Shown here: in pieces, positions 17,111 through 25,163 of the stretch | How positions within the stretch are numbered: position 1 is the stretch's first letter | Layout: each line of letters begins with the position of its first letter | The notes under the pieces: generated by a model | Told to the model about the DNA's origin: nothing | Seen by the model: the letters and a program-made list of their open reading frames with translations, nothing else | Databases searched by the model: none | Position numbers and translations under genes: made by a program | Source of the DNA: Verrucomicrobiales bacterium | GTDB lineage: Bacteria; Verrucomicrobiota; Verrucomicrobiia; Verrucomicrobiales; DEV007 | DNA length: 64,000 bases | NCBI GenBank assembly: GCA_029210205.1 | Contig: JARGOD010000018.1 | Coordinates: forward strand, 1-64,000 | Reading direction: 5' to 3'

Positions 17111-17728
17111 ATGAAACTTACGGCACGCCAACAAGAAATTCTTGATTACCTTCAATCAGTTCATCGCCAGTCAGGTATCATGCCTTCGACCCGGGAAATC
17201 CAGGAGCATTTTGGCTTTGCAAGTCAGACTGCTGCGGTGAGCCATCTGCGTGCTCTTGAGAAAAAGGGAGCCATTATTAAGAAGGATCGTAAGGCTCGCT
17301 CACTTCAACTTGCGGATGCAGCAGATCGGGAGCCTATCGTCGATGTTCCTATCTACGGCGCGATCCCGGCTGGTTATGCCGATGATACGATGCCGGATGC
17401 GGACGGAACACTTTCTGTGGATGTCCGGTCGATGGGATTGAGTGAGCGCTCAAAGGCCTATGCACTGAAAGTTCGTGGCGAGTCGATGATTGATGCCCAT
17501 ATCATGGATGGAGATCATGTTGTATTAGAATACCGCGAACCGCGTGATCAGGACATCGTCGCAGCCCTGATCGACGGGGAAACAACTTTGAAGCGTTTTG
17601 TCTCGAACGGACGGAAGCCCTACTTGAAGGCAGAAAATGAAATGTTCCCGGACCTTATTCCGGCACAGGAACTGTTGATTCAAGGAGTCATGGTCGGCCT
17701 CGTCCGAGGTGCGACCCGACGATGGTAA
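17111..17728 (+). CDS. lexA: LexA repressor of the SOS response
   Basis: This 205-residue protein is LexA. The N-terminal winged helix-turn-helix is KLTARQQEILDYLQSVH with SQTAAVSHLRALEKKG as the recognition region, and the C-terminal S24 self-cleavage domain has the scissile A87-G88 in YGAIPAGYAD, the nucleophile S125 in VRGESMIDAHI and the general base K161 in GETTLKRFV. RecA filaments trigger its self-cleavage and so derepress DNA repair genes. The start at 17111 is chosen over the ATG at 17087 because the protein then begins in the usual MKLTxRQ way and because a LexA-type box overlaps the upstream ATG. No Shine-Dalgarno is visible, so the message may have a very short leader. Confidence 0.96.
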   Translation: MKLTARQQEILDYLQSVHRQSGIMPSTREIQEHFGFASQTAAVSHLRALEKKGAIIKKDRKARSLQLADAADREPIVDVPIYGAIPAGYADDTMPDADGTLSVDVRSMGLSERSKAYALKVRGESMIDAHIMDGDHVVLEYREPRDQDIVAALIDGETTLKRFVSNGRKPYLKAENEMFPDLIPAQELLIQGVMVGLVRGATRRW

Positions 17729-17743
17729 CCAGTGGTTACAAGT

Positions 17744-17793
17744 GGTAGGCGCTGGTAGGCGCTGGTAGGCGCTGGTAGGCGCTGGTAGGCGCT
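17744..17793 (+). repeat. Five tandem copies of a 10-bp unit
   Basis: Five perfect copies of GGTAGGCGCT lie head to tail 15 bases after the lexA stop, with decayed copies on both sides (17734-17743 and 17794-17803). The 10-bp period equals about one helical turn. It lies in the 207-base non-coding gap before the gene at 17936. It is a simple minisatellite, too short and spacerless for CRISPR. A small inverted repeat, GTAACC with GGTTAC, overlaps the lexA stop at 17725-17739. Confidence 0.9.
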
Positions 17794-17935
17794 GGTAGAC
17801 GCGGGTTGGCGGAAGTAATCGGCGCTAGCCGGACGACTCTGTCGATAAATTACTCGCGCCTGGTCTCGTGACGGTTTTTTGTCGCGGTTCTTTTCCGTGT
17901 ATCATTTTCGCTGGTGGGCTCGGTGAAAGTTGTCC

Positions 17936-19789
17936 ATGATTCCGATTATGTCGGGTCTTAATCACTCATTAACTGGTATCGTATTCGCGGCTGTTTTGGT
18001 TGCGAGTTTGGCCTCCGCTGAAATTCAAATTGAAACGGTCGCGGGGACAGGAAGCCGCGACTACTCAGGAGATTCGGGGCCTGCGGCAGAGGCAACATTA
18101 AATAATCCTTTTGGAGTTATTGTCGCTCCTGACGGGGATATAATTTTCTGTGATACAGGGAACCATGTGATTCGGCGAATCTCACGAGCTTCGGGTGACA
18201 TCGAAACGCTGGTGGGGACGGGCGAAATTGGGTTGAATGGGGATGAAGGAGATCCCCTCCAAGCGTCCCTGCATGAGCCTTACGAAGTTAGATTTCATCC
18301 TAGCGGCGACCTTTATTGGGTTGAGATGAAAAATCATGTGATTCGCCGCCTCGATGCGAGGACCAATAAAGTGGAGCGCGTCGCAGGGACAGGGAAGAGT
18401 GGATTCTCCGGAGACGGCGGTCTCGCAGTCGAAGCGACAATGAATCGCCCGCACTCGATCCAGTTTGATGCCTCAGGTGAGACTTTGCTCATTTGCGACA
18501 TCGGGAATCATCGAATTAGAGCAGTTGACTTAAGCTCAGGAATTATTTCGACCTGGTGCGGGAATGGAAGCGCGGAGGCAACCCCTGACGGTGCTCTTGT
18601 TAGTTCAAAGACACCCTTAAAAGGTCCTCGTGCTCTCGATCTTGCCCCGAACGGTGATTTATGGTTGGCGCTCCGTGAGGGCAATCAAGTGTTTCGAATC
18701 GATGCGAAAGCAATGACTCTTCACCATATCGCGGGAAGCGGGAAGAAGGGATTCCATCCCGAACCGCGATCCGCGCAGGATGCCGAACTTTCGGGTCCGA
18801 AAGGAGTTGCGATTTCGCCCGATGGAAAGTTGGTTTATCTCGCGGATACGGAGTCCCACACCGTTCGGGCAATCGACTTCAGAGGAGATGAACCTGTTGT
18901 TCGATTGATTGCAGGGACTGGTTCGAGGGGGGATGGCCCTGACACTCCTGATCCCCTGGTCTGTGAAATGAATAGACTCCACGGCGTGGGAGTTGATCCC
19001 GTGAATGGCGATCTTTACATCGGCGATTCGGAAACCAATAAGGTAAGAAAAGTCAGCGGCCTTCCCGGCGAGCTTCCAATGGCGAGACGGAGCCTCAAAG
19101 AGTATGAAACTGATGAATTTTTGATCGATGGTAGAGCGTGTCGCGTCACGAAACCCACAGTGCCGGCGGAGGGAAATCCATGGATCTGGCGCGCTCGATT
19201 TTACGGTGCATTTCCTGCGGTCGATGAGGCTCTCCTCGCTGAAGGATGGCATGTTGCCTGGATTGATGTGGGGCATCTTTTCGGAGGCCCTGAAGCGATG
19301 AAGACCTTCGATCAGTTCTACTTGTCTGCTTTAGAGCGTTACGACTTGAAGAATACGCCGATCCTTGAAGGGTTCAGTCGGGGAGGGCTGGCGGCGACAA
19401 ACTGGGCGATTCAGAATCCGGGCAGAGTGGCGGGACTTTACCTCGATGCGCCGGTATTGGATATCAACAGTTGGCCTCGGCAAGCTTCCGATGAGTTGTA
19501 TTCAAAGGCATTGGATGCGTATGGATTGGATGAAGCGACTCTGGATGAATGGAGAGGGCCCTTAGACCGACTCGAAGCTCTTATCTCTGAAAAAGTCCCC
19601 CTCTTTCTCGTTGCCGGTGGAAATGATAAGGTGGTTCCCTACAATGAAAACGGAGGGCGCCTCGAGAAATTCTACCGGGCGAAAGAGGGGGCGATCACGA
19701 CACTGATAAAAGCTGGCGCCGGTCATCATCCGCATTCGCTGCATGACCCAAGTAAAGTCGTGGAGTGGGCAAAATCACTCGTCGAGTAA
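17936..19789 (+). CDS. Exported NHL-repeat protein fused to an alpha/beta hydrolase
   Basis: This 617-residue protein has a signal peptide (about 1-28), a beta propeller of about six NHL repeats (about 30-385; repeats marked by VAGTGSRDYSGD, LVGTGEIGLNGD, VAGTGKSGFSGDGG, IAGSGKKGFH, LIAGTGSRGDG and their ADTESHTVR-type strands) and then an alpha/beta hydrolase domain with a complete triad pattern: the nucleophile in EGFSRGGLA, the acid in AGGNDKVVP and the histidine in GAGHHPHSL. An esterase or peptidase coupled to a ligand-binding propeller is likely, acting outside the cytoplasm. The ATG at 17936 is preferred over a TTG at 17930; GGTGA at 17922-17926 is a possible ribosome site. Its stop is four bases from a convergent protease gene. 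Confidence 0.85.
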   Translation: MIPIMSGLNHSLTGIVFAAVLVASLASAEIQIETVAGTGSRDYSGDSGPAAEATLNNPFGVIVAPDGDIIFCDTGNHVIRRISRASGDIETLVGTGEIGLNGDEGDPLQASLHEPYEVRFHPSGDLYWVEMKNHVIRRLDARTNKVERVAGTGKSGFSGDGGLAVEATMNRPHSIQFDASGETLLICDIGNHRIRAVDLSSGIISTWCGNGSAEATPDGALVSSKTPLKGPRALDLAPNGDLWLALREGNQVFRIDAKAMTLHHIAGSGKKGFHPEPRSAQDAELSGPKGVAISPDGKLVYLADTESHTVRAIDFRGDEPVVRLIAGTGSRGDGPDTPDPLVCEMNRLHGVGVDPVNGDLYIGDSETNKVRKVSGLPGELPMARRSLKEYETDEFLIDGRACRVTKPTVPAEGNPWIWRARFYGAFPAVDEALLAEGWHVAWIDVGHLFGGPEAMKTFDQFYLSALERYDLKNTPILEGFSRGGLAATNWAIQNPGRVAGLYLDAPVLDINSWPRQASDELYSKALDAYGLDEATLDEWRGPLDRLEALISEKVPLFLVAGGNDKVVPYNENGGRLEKFYRAKEGAITTLIKAGAGHHPHSLHDPSKVVEWAKSLVE

Positions 19790-19793
19790 TTCG

Positions 19794-20648
19794 TCACTTC
19801 CCCTGAATCAGTTTGAGTAACGATCTCGCAGGGACGCCGGAATGAATGACCATCTGTAAATTACGATCATGGCGATCGTCTTCCTCGTAGTAGATCGAGT
19901 TCGTCGCCGAAGCAATGCCGACCAGATTTCCCCGCTGATCGAAAATCCCTGATCCGCTCGAACCTCTCGCAAAGGGAGCGGTCACCTCAATCCTGAGAGC
20001 GCGTATCTTGGGGGTGATTGAGAAACGGGAGATTTCGCCGGAAGTGAAGGTATAAAAATGAGCGTCGGGGTGAGAAACAATTCCAATCGGATCGCCTACT
20101 GAAGAAGTCGGGGAGACTGGTAAAGGGTCTAATCCTTTCTCAACCTCTAGCTGAATCACGGCAAGATCATTTTTCCTATCGCTGGCAAGAACCTTGCGAA
20201 TCGGGAAAACCCTTTGCTGCTGGTCCATTGCAGCGAAAATTGAGGCTCTTTCAAACTGCAGCACATGGTAATTCGTCGCGACAATGCCATCTTTTGAGAG
20301 GGCAACTCCTCCTGCCAGATTAGTCCGCCATTGTTCGCCTGAGTCGGAAAGATAAAGGTGTCCGATGATGAGAGTCGCATTTTTCGCCAGCTCATAGAGT
20401 TCCTGTTTTGATAGCTCAGAAGTTCTCGGCGGATGAAGTTTTAGATCGGGGATCCCGCGCCTTTCTTCCTTTAGCTCCCTTCTCAGTGCGGCAGCATTTA
20501 ATCCCCCTGATCCGCCCGTTTCCTTCAGCGCAATGATCTGTTTGAGGAAGCTTTTCCTGATCGCCGCGTCATCGATTACCGGCTCCTCTCCGGAAAGCGA
20601 ATCCGCCTGTGAGAGGGCGAACAAAAACAGGATGAGAAGCCGTGGCAT
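19794..20648 (-). CDS. Exported trypsin-like serine protease
   Basis: This 284-residue protein has a signal peptide (MPRLLILFLFALSQADS) and a trypsin-fold protease domain with an intact triad: His in IVATNYHVLQF, Asp in RKNDLAVIQLE and Ser in APFARGSSGSGIFD. It has no PDZ domain, unlike HtrA. An N-terminal helical region of about 90 residues precedes the protease domain. It should be a periplasmic protease with unknown substrates. The ATG at 20648 is chosen over one 33 bases upstream because it gives the clean signal peptide and starts five bases after the upstream stop; the two genes are probably co-transcribed with the aminotransferase. Confidence 0.88.
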   Translation of the reverse strand: MPRLLILFLFALSQADSLSGEEPVIDDAAIRKSFLKQIIALKETGGSGGLNAAALRRELKEERRGIPDLKLHPPRTSELSKQELYELAKNATLIIGHLYLSDSGEQWRTNLAGGVALSKDGIVATNYHVLQFERASIFAAMDQQQRVFPIRKVLASDRKNDLAVIQLEVEKGLDPLPVSPTSSVGDPIGIVSHPDAHFYTFTSGEISRFSITPKIRALRIEVTAPFARGSSGSGIFDQRGNLVGIASATNSIYYEEDDRHDRNLQMVIHSGVPARSLLKLIQGK

Positions 20649-20652
20649 GGGT

Positions 20653-21489
20653 CTAAAGAGATGACGCGACGAGATCTGCAAAGTCGCGTTTCAAAATTTC
20701 TATATCTGGACCGCCACTGTCTCCAAGGAGAAGACCATCAATGCTCGCAATGGGTTGTATCTCCCTGATCGATGAAGTCAGAAACGCCGCTTCAATTTCA
20801 TCAAGTCTTGCCAGTTCAATGGGTGTTTCACTTATCACTATTCGGCGGCTCCGTGCGAGGGAGAGTAGCTTTTCCCGGGTAACCCCGGGAAGGCAACCTG
20901 ACGAAAGTGGCGGCGTTTTCCAGCCTCCTTCAATCCGAACAAAAATATTTGACCAGGTCCCTTCACAAAGTTCACCCATCGTATTTGTCCAAATTGCTTC
21001 GTCGGCACCTACTGCCTTGACGTGACGGGTGGCGACGGCATTTTCGCCATAGCTCAAGGTCTTAAAACCACAAAGAAGGCTCCGCTCATTTCTAACGAAG
21101 TTTCCAGTCACGACATTTGCCGTTTCAGGATGAGATGGGCACTCGGACGACTGATAGAAAATTGATGGTGCATCGACTCCGCCGGTGAGCGTGATTCGAA
21201 CACGACAGGTTTGTGCTTTTTCCTGCTCATTTGCGAGGAGGAGACGGTTTATCGATTTCGTGGCTTCGTCGAGTGACGGTGCTTCAATTCCCAACGCTTC
21301 ACCGCCTCGCTTCATCCGTTCGATATGCTCGGACAAAGCAAACGGCCGGCCCTGATAAACTTTGATCGTTTCGAATAAGCCGTGGCCCTGAACGATGGCC
21401 GCATCATTCAGGCGGACGACAGGAAGGCTCGAAGATACGAGCGCGTCGTTCTGAAGAATGTAGAAGGTGGTTGTAGGGCCGGTCTTCAT
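20653..21489 (-). CDS. Class IV aminotransferase (branched-chain aminotransferase or aminodeoxychorismate lyase group)
   Basis: This 278-residue PLP enzyme belongs to fold type IV. The Schiff-base lysine is K143 in GFKTLSYGEN, the cofactor-ring partner is E176 in GELCEGTWSNIF, and the phosphate-binding region is TSSIREIQPI near the C-terminus. It is either a branched-chain/D-amino acid transaminase or a 4-amino-4-deoxychorismate lyase; those share these motifs and I cannot separate them by eye. The ATG at 21489 is preferred over one at 21528 because the protein then begins in the family manner. It is divergent from an EamA transporter and probably co-transcribed with the protease downstream. 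Confidence 0.87.
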   Translation of the reverse strand: MKTGPTTTFYILQNDALVSSSLPVVRLNDAAIVQGHGLFETIKVYQGRPFALSEHIERMKRGGEALGIEAPSLDEATKSINRLLLANEQEKAQTCRVRITLTGGVDAPSIFYQSSECPSHPETANVVTGNFVRNERSLLCGFKTLSYGENAVATRHVKAVGADEAIWTNTMGELCEGTWSNIFVRIEGGWKTPPLSSGCLPGVTREKLLSLARSRRIVISETPIELARLDEIEAAFLTSSIREIQPIASIDGLLLGDSGGPDIEILKRDFADLVASSL

Positions 21490-21563
21490 TGACTTTACAA
21501 ACCTTTCCGGATGGAGTTGCCTTTGCAACTGCTGATCTTCCTTTTGCGGGGCGGCGTCTTTTC

Positions 21564-22475
21564 ATGATCGGTGCGCTTCTTACTCCATTGTTTTTCGCCT
21601 TTTCAGCGGTCACTGGCCAGCGCGTTGCAGTTCGCCTCGGAGCCGTTCGGGGGAATTTTGTCCGCCTTGGTATCGCGACGACGATTCTCGGACTTCTCGT
21701 CGCAGTTTTTTGGCCTCAATCTTTAGATCTCGAAACCTTCAGCTGGTTTTTTGTGAGCGGCTTGATTGGATTCGGGATTGGAGATGTTGCCCTGTTTCTG
21801 GCTTATGAAAGGCTCGGAAGTCGACTCACGATTCTCTTAAACCTCTGTCTTGCGCCTCTTTTCGCGATGGCGATGGAATGGTTTTGGCTGGGGAATGCCG
21901 TTTCAATTCAGGTCATTTTCTGCGCTGCCATGATTCTGACCGGGGTGACGATGGCGATTCGTCCGGGGGCAAAAGCGCGACAAAAGATCGAGCGTCGGGG
22001 GAATTTTCTCTTTGGCGTTTGCATGGCCGTAACTGCTGGGTTTGGCCAGGGGACTGGAGCAGTAATCAGCCGAAAGGCAGAGGAGGTTGCTCTCGTGAAC
22101 GGGATCATGATCAACGGTATCAGCGCAGCGTTTCAGCGGGTTTTTGCGGGGCTCATTTTTGCCGCGGTCGCGATGGCGGTCGTTCGGTGGGTCATGAAGC
22201 GCCGATACCCTGAGACACTCCGTGAAACAATGAGGCCTGAACTGATTCCATGGCTTTTCGGGGCAGCGCTCTTTGGTCCGGTGATCGGAGTGAGCTGTTT
22301 CCAATGGGCCCTTCATTCGCTCGAAAGTGGAATCGTCCTCGCGATCACGGCGATGACACCCATCGTTTTGATGCCATTAGCAGCGATGACTGAAGGAGAT
22401 CACCCTTCACGATTGGCGATTGTTGGCGCGATTGTCGCAGTCGCCGGAGTGGCTCTGCTATATCTATGGGCCTGA
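21564..22475 (+). CDS. EamA/DMT-family transporter
   Basis: This 303-residue integral membrane protein shows about ten hydrophobic helices in two halves, the drug/metabolite transporter arrangement. Typical pieces are IGALLTPLFFAFSAVTGQ at the start, GFGIGDVALFLAYERLG in the first half and GPVIGVSCFQWALHSLESGI then ITAMTPIVLMPLAAM in the second, the last being the usual EamA tail. It probably exports a small metabolite or amino acid across the inner membrane. The ATG at 21564 gives the normal length; a TTG at 21489 would add 25 hydrophilic residues. It is divergent from the aminotransferase gene. Confidence 0.9.
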   Translation: MIGALLTPLFFAFSAVTGQRVAVRLGAVRGNFVRLGIATTILGLLVAVFWPQSLDLETFSWFFVSGLIGFGIGDVALFLAYERLGSRLTILLNLCLAPLFAMAMEWFWLGNAVSIQVIFCAAMILTGVTMAIRPGAKARQKIERRGNFLFGVCMAVTAGFGQGTGAVISRKAEEVALVNGIMINGISAAFQRVFAGLIFAAVAMAVVRWVMKRRYPETLRETMRPELIPWLFGAALFGPVIGVSCFQWALHSLESGIVLAITAMTPIVLMPLAAMTEGDHPSRLAIVGAIVAVAGVALLYLWA

Positions 22476-22539
22476 CGCGGGTGCGTTGCGTTTTCTCTTG
22501 CCGCGGCCACGGGAAGCAGGAACGATCTGGCTTTAGAAA

Positions 22540-23574
22540 ATGATGAAAGTTGCCCTGTTAGGAGCTGGCTGGTTTGGCCGCGAAGCCCATTTGAGAAATC
22601 TGATCCGAATGGATGATGTCGAGATTGCTGCAGTGAGCAGTCGAAGTGATGAAAGTCTCGAAGCGGCCAGAGAGCTCGTTGGTCCTGATTTGTACTGCTC
22701 AAAAGACTGGCGCGAGGTCGTCGCAATGGACGGTCTCGATGCCGTCATTATTGCCCTGACAAACGATCAGCATCACGCGGCGGCGATGGCTGCATTGGAC
22801 GCAGGAAAGCATGTCATGTGTGAGAAGCCACTCGGATTAAATCTTCAGCAATGTGACGAAATAATCTCTCTTTCCGAGAGGAACGGTAAGGTGCTTCAAA
22901 TTGGTCATGAGATGCGATTCCAGGCCCTCTACGGGCAGATGAAGCAGCGCATTGATCGCGGTGATGTCGGTGATCTTCAACTGATGTGGTGTCGGGAATT
23001 CCGCGGGCCGATGCGTCCCGGTTGGCGTTCGAGTGAGGCCTACACCGGCGGCACGATCCTCGAAAAAAATGTGCACCACATTGACCTTTTCAACTGGATG
23101 ATGGATCGTCCTCCGCTTCGCGTTTCCGCCCACGGAGGGACCAATGTTCTGACAGATCGCGAAGGACTGGACAATGCTCAGGTCCTCATCGAGTACGAGG
23201 GAGGTCGACGGGCCTCCCTCGAACTTTGTTTATTCGCGCCCAAGGGAGGGGAATGCGAAATTGGTGTCTGCGGAGATGGGGGAAGAATCGATACGAGAAA
23301 CCAGGCTCTCGAACTAACCTATCATTCTTTCGATGAACGTGATCCCGAGCAGTTGGTAATCACTGACGAAGGAGATGCTGCAAATTTCGTGGACAGCTCC
23401 GGGCGCGTTGATCGTGGGATCGGACCGCAGCTCGAGCATTTCATCGGCTGCGTTCGGACGGGAGAGACTCCCCTCAACGACGGCCCTTCGGCACGGCTTG
23501 CGGTTGCCGTTTGCCTCGCGGCGCAGGAATCAATCAAGCGCCGCGAGAGCGTCGAGATGAGTGAATTCGGTTAG
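22540..23574 (+). CDS. Gfo/Idh/MocA-family oxidoreductase
   Basis: This 344-residue NAD(P)-dependent dehydrogenase has the N-terminal Rossmann motif VALLGAGWFGREAH (4-17), the family EKPLGLNL motif near residue 93, and the C-terminal substrate domain with GGTILEKNVHHIDLFNWM, where the histidines are the expected active-site region. The family oxidises or reduces sugars, inositols and related polyols; the substrate cannot be told from sequence. No signal is present. It starts 64 bases after the transporter on the same strand. Two adjacent ATG codons (22540, 22543) are both possible starts. Confidence 0.92.
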   Translation: MMKVALLGAGWFGREAHLRNLIRMDDVEIAAVSSRSDESLEAARELVGPDLYCSKDWREVVAMDGLDAVIIALTNDQHHAAAMAALDAGKHVMCEKPLGLNLQQCDEIISLSERNGKVLQIGHEMRFQALYGQMKQRIDRGDVGDLQLMWCREFRGPMRPGWRSSEAYTGGTILEKNVHHIDLFNWMMDRPPLRVSAHGGTNVLTDREGLDNAQVLIEYEGGRRASLELCLFAPKGGECEIGVCGDGGRIDTRNQALELTYHSFDERDPEQLVITDEGDAANFVDSSGRVDRGIGPQLEHFIGCVRTGETPLNDGPSARLAVAVCLAAQESIKRRESVEMSEFG

Positions 23575-23600
23575 TCGCTCAACAAACTGATCGCAGAGTC

Positions 23601-23693
23601 TTTCCGTGTCTTCTGTGATTTCCGTGGTTGGAAATTCCAATTCCCCTGGGCCGTGCAGGGCCTCCGGGGTTGAAACACGGAGGACACAGAAGT
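23601..23693. repeat. Inverted pair of CCGTGTCTTCTGTG-like repeat units
   Basis: Between convergent genes, the left copy (23601-23630, TTTCCGTGTC TTCTGTG onward) and an inverted right copy (23671-23692, ACACGGAGGACACAGAAG) belong to the same loosely repeating CTGTGT/CCGTG family of short dispersed repeats seen in many bacteria. An 8-bp perfect stem, CTTCTGTG (23610-23617) with CACAGAAG (23685-23692), could form a hairpin. It may act as a bidirectional terminator, though it lacks a clear U-run. Confidence 0.5.
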
Positions 23694-23715
23694 TTTCCAG
23701 CGTTTCGTTGTTCCG

Positions 23716-24126
23716 TCAGGCCGTCCCGAAGCCGACATCGCGGCGCGCGGTTGAAATTGAAATCGTGAACCCTCCCACGACATCAAGCAGAGCCAGGAGC
23801 ATGAGAATTACGCAGGTGGAGTTCGCTGCAGGCGGATAAACGATGAACTGCACGAGGAAAACAAGAAACACGAGCAGCGAAAAGACGTGCTCGATGATCG
23901 CGCTGACGCTGGTGCGGGTCGCCTTGAAGAGTTCGAGATAAAGCAGGATGACGCCGGCAATGATGAGGAGGTCACTCATGGTCGCTTCCCACGGCACTCC
24001 GGAGGGCAGCGGCAGAGTGAAGACAGCTTCTGCATCCGGCCGCAGCGAGAGCGGGTTGTTGAGAATGATGACATTGAAGACGACGAGAATGATACCGAGC
24101 AGGGGGATTTGTAAGAGCAGTTTCAT
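23716..24126 (-). CDS. Conserved four-helix membrane protein of unknown function
   Basis: This 136-residue protein has about four membrane helices (around residues 3-24, 50-67, 78-97 and 104-122). Characteristic pieces are LELFKATRTSVSAIIEH between helices 2 and 3 and LLALLDVVGGFTISISTARRD at the end; I recall similar small membrane proteins in proteobacteria, without an assigned function. Its start overlaps the stop of the DenD-like gene by four bases, so it is translationally coupled and may belong to the same pathway, for example as an accessory to uptake. No catalytic motif is visible. Confidence 0.8.
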   Translation of the reverse strand: MKLLLQIPLLGIILVVFNVIILNNPLSLRPDAEAVFTLPLPSGVPWEATMSDLLIIAGVILLYLELFKATRTSVSAIIEHVFSLLVFLVFLVQFIVYPPAANSTCVILMLLALLDVVGGFTISISTARRDVGFGTA

Positions 24127-25121
24127 GAGGTGTAGGAAGTGAAGTCGTCGATATAGTCACGGATGATGTCTTTGACTGATTTCGGTTCCGGAACGCCGAG
24201 TTTGAGCGCCCGAGACCCATCCGTTGCGGTCGGCCAAGTGTCAACAATTGCCTGAATGACCGGATCGAAGTCGTCGACAACGATGCCGGGAGAAATTTGT
24301 CGTTCTTCGGCGACTTGCTCAAGCATCGTTAACCCTTCTGCGACTGAAATGCGATGGCTCGGGAGACCGAAGGCGCGGTCACTGCCGATCAGTTGTGGAT
24401 CGGCATCGTGCAGGGCGATGAATGATTCCACCACATCTCGGTAACCGAGCATGGGATGGCATTGGTCGCGGTGAACCGGCAGATAACATGTCTCGCCATT
24501 GAGGGGTTCCCGAAACATACCGCTCGCCCAGCTTGAGGCTGCCGCGTTGGGGGCGCCGGGGCGAATGATGATGGTCGGAAGTCGGGCGGAACGGCCATCG
24601 AGAAATCCTTTGCGTGAGTAGTCATTGATCATCAGCTCTCCGATTACCTTACTCATCCCGTAAGTCGTGCGCGGCGTTTGCTTCGTGAGATCACCAACCG
24701 TGTCCGGCATGTCTTCACCGCCGTATGATCCGACGCTGCTGGCGAAAACAATCCGAGGGATTCCTGATCTTTCCCTGAGTGCTTCAAGGACATGGCGCGT
24801 GCCATCGAGGTTCACCGCGAGGGCATCGTCGAAGCGCTGTTCGCATTCTCCGCTCACCATCGCGGCGAGATGGAATACGGCGATGTCATCCCTGTCGATG
24901 GAGGAAAAGACGGAATCGCGATCAGTGAGGTCGCCACTTAAGAGGGTTAGGTCGGGAACATTACCCTGTTGAATGGCCGGAGAAAAATGGGAATCGAAGA
25001 GGACAATGGAATCGATTTTCTCCTGTTCCCCGGAGGGGCCGATAAGGCTGCCTTTCTCGCCGAGCCGCTTTGCCAGCTGACTTCCGATAAATCCACCTCC
25101 ACCGGTGATAAGAACTTTCAT
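24123..25121 (-). CDS. denD: D-erythronate dehydrogenase-like NAD-dependent epimerase family protein
   Basis: This 332-residue extended short-chain dehydrogenase has the NAD motif TGGGGFIGSQL (6-16), the catalytic Y154-x3-K158 in TTYGMSKVIGELMINDYS, and the stretch RLPTIIIRPGAPNAAASSWA, which I associate with the DenD (D-erythronate 2-dehydrogenase) group rather than with sugar epimerases. DenD acts with an LtnD-type partner in four-carbon sugar acid catabolism, and an LtnD-like gene is divergent 42 bases away, which supports the call. The start at 25121 is fixed by the Rossmann motif; the frame stays open 537 bases further upstream, but that part overlaps the neighbour and has no family resemblance. 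Confidence 0.75.
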   Translation of the reverse strand: MKVLITGGGGFIGSQLAKRLGEKGSLIGPSGEQEKIDSIVLFDSHFSPAIQQGNVPDLTLLSGDLTDRDSVFSSIDRDDIAVFHLAAMVSGECEQRFDDALAVNLDGTRHVLEALRERSGIPRIVFASSVGSYGGEDMPDTVGDLTKQTPRTTYGMSKVIGELMINDYSRKGFLDGRSARLPTIIIRPGAPNAAASSWASGMFREPLNGETCYLPVHRDQCHPMLGYRDVVESFIALHDADPQLIGSDRAFGLPSHRISVAEGLTMLEQVAEERQISPGIVVDDFDPVIQAIVDTWPTATDGSRALKLGVPEPKSVKDIIRDYIDDFTSYTS

Positions 25122-25163
25122 TCGCGTTTCGTATTGAGATCTGAGAGCGTAGCTGCTGTGAAG

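Noticed and set aside
17744-17793. CRISPR array
   Set aside because: The 10-bp units are contiguous, with no spacers and no cas genes nearby; it is a minisatellite.
24969-25163. Long N-terminal extension of the hydroxyacid dehydrogenase
   Set aside because: It lies antisense to the DenD-like gene and lacks family similarity; the Rossmann motif follows the ATG at 25164.
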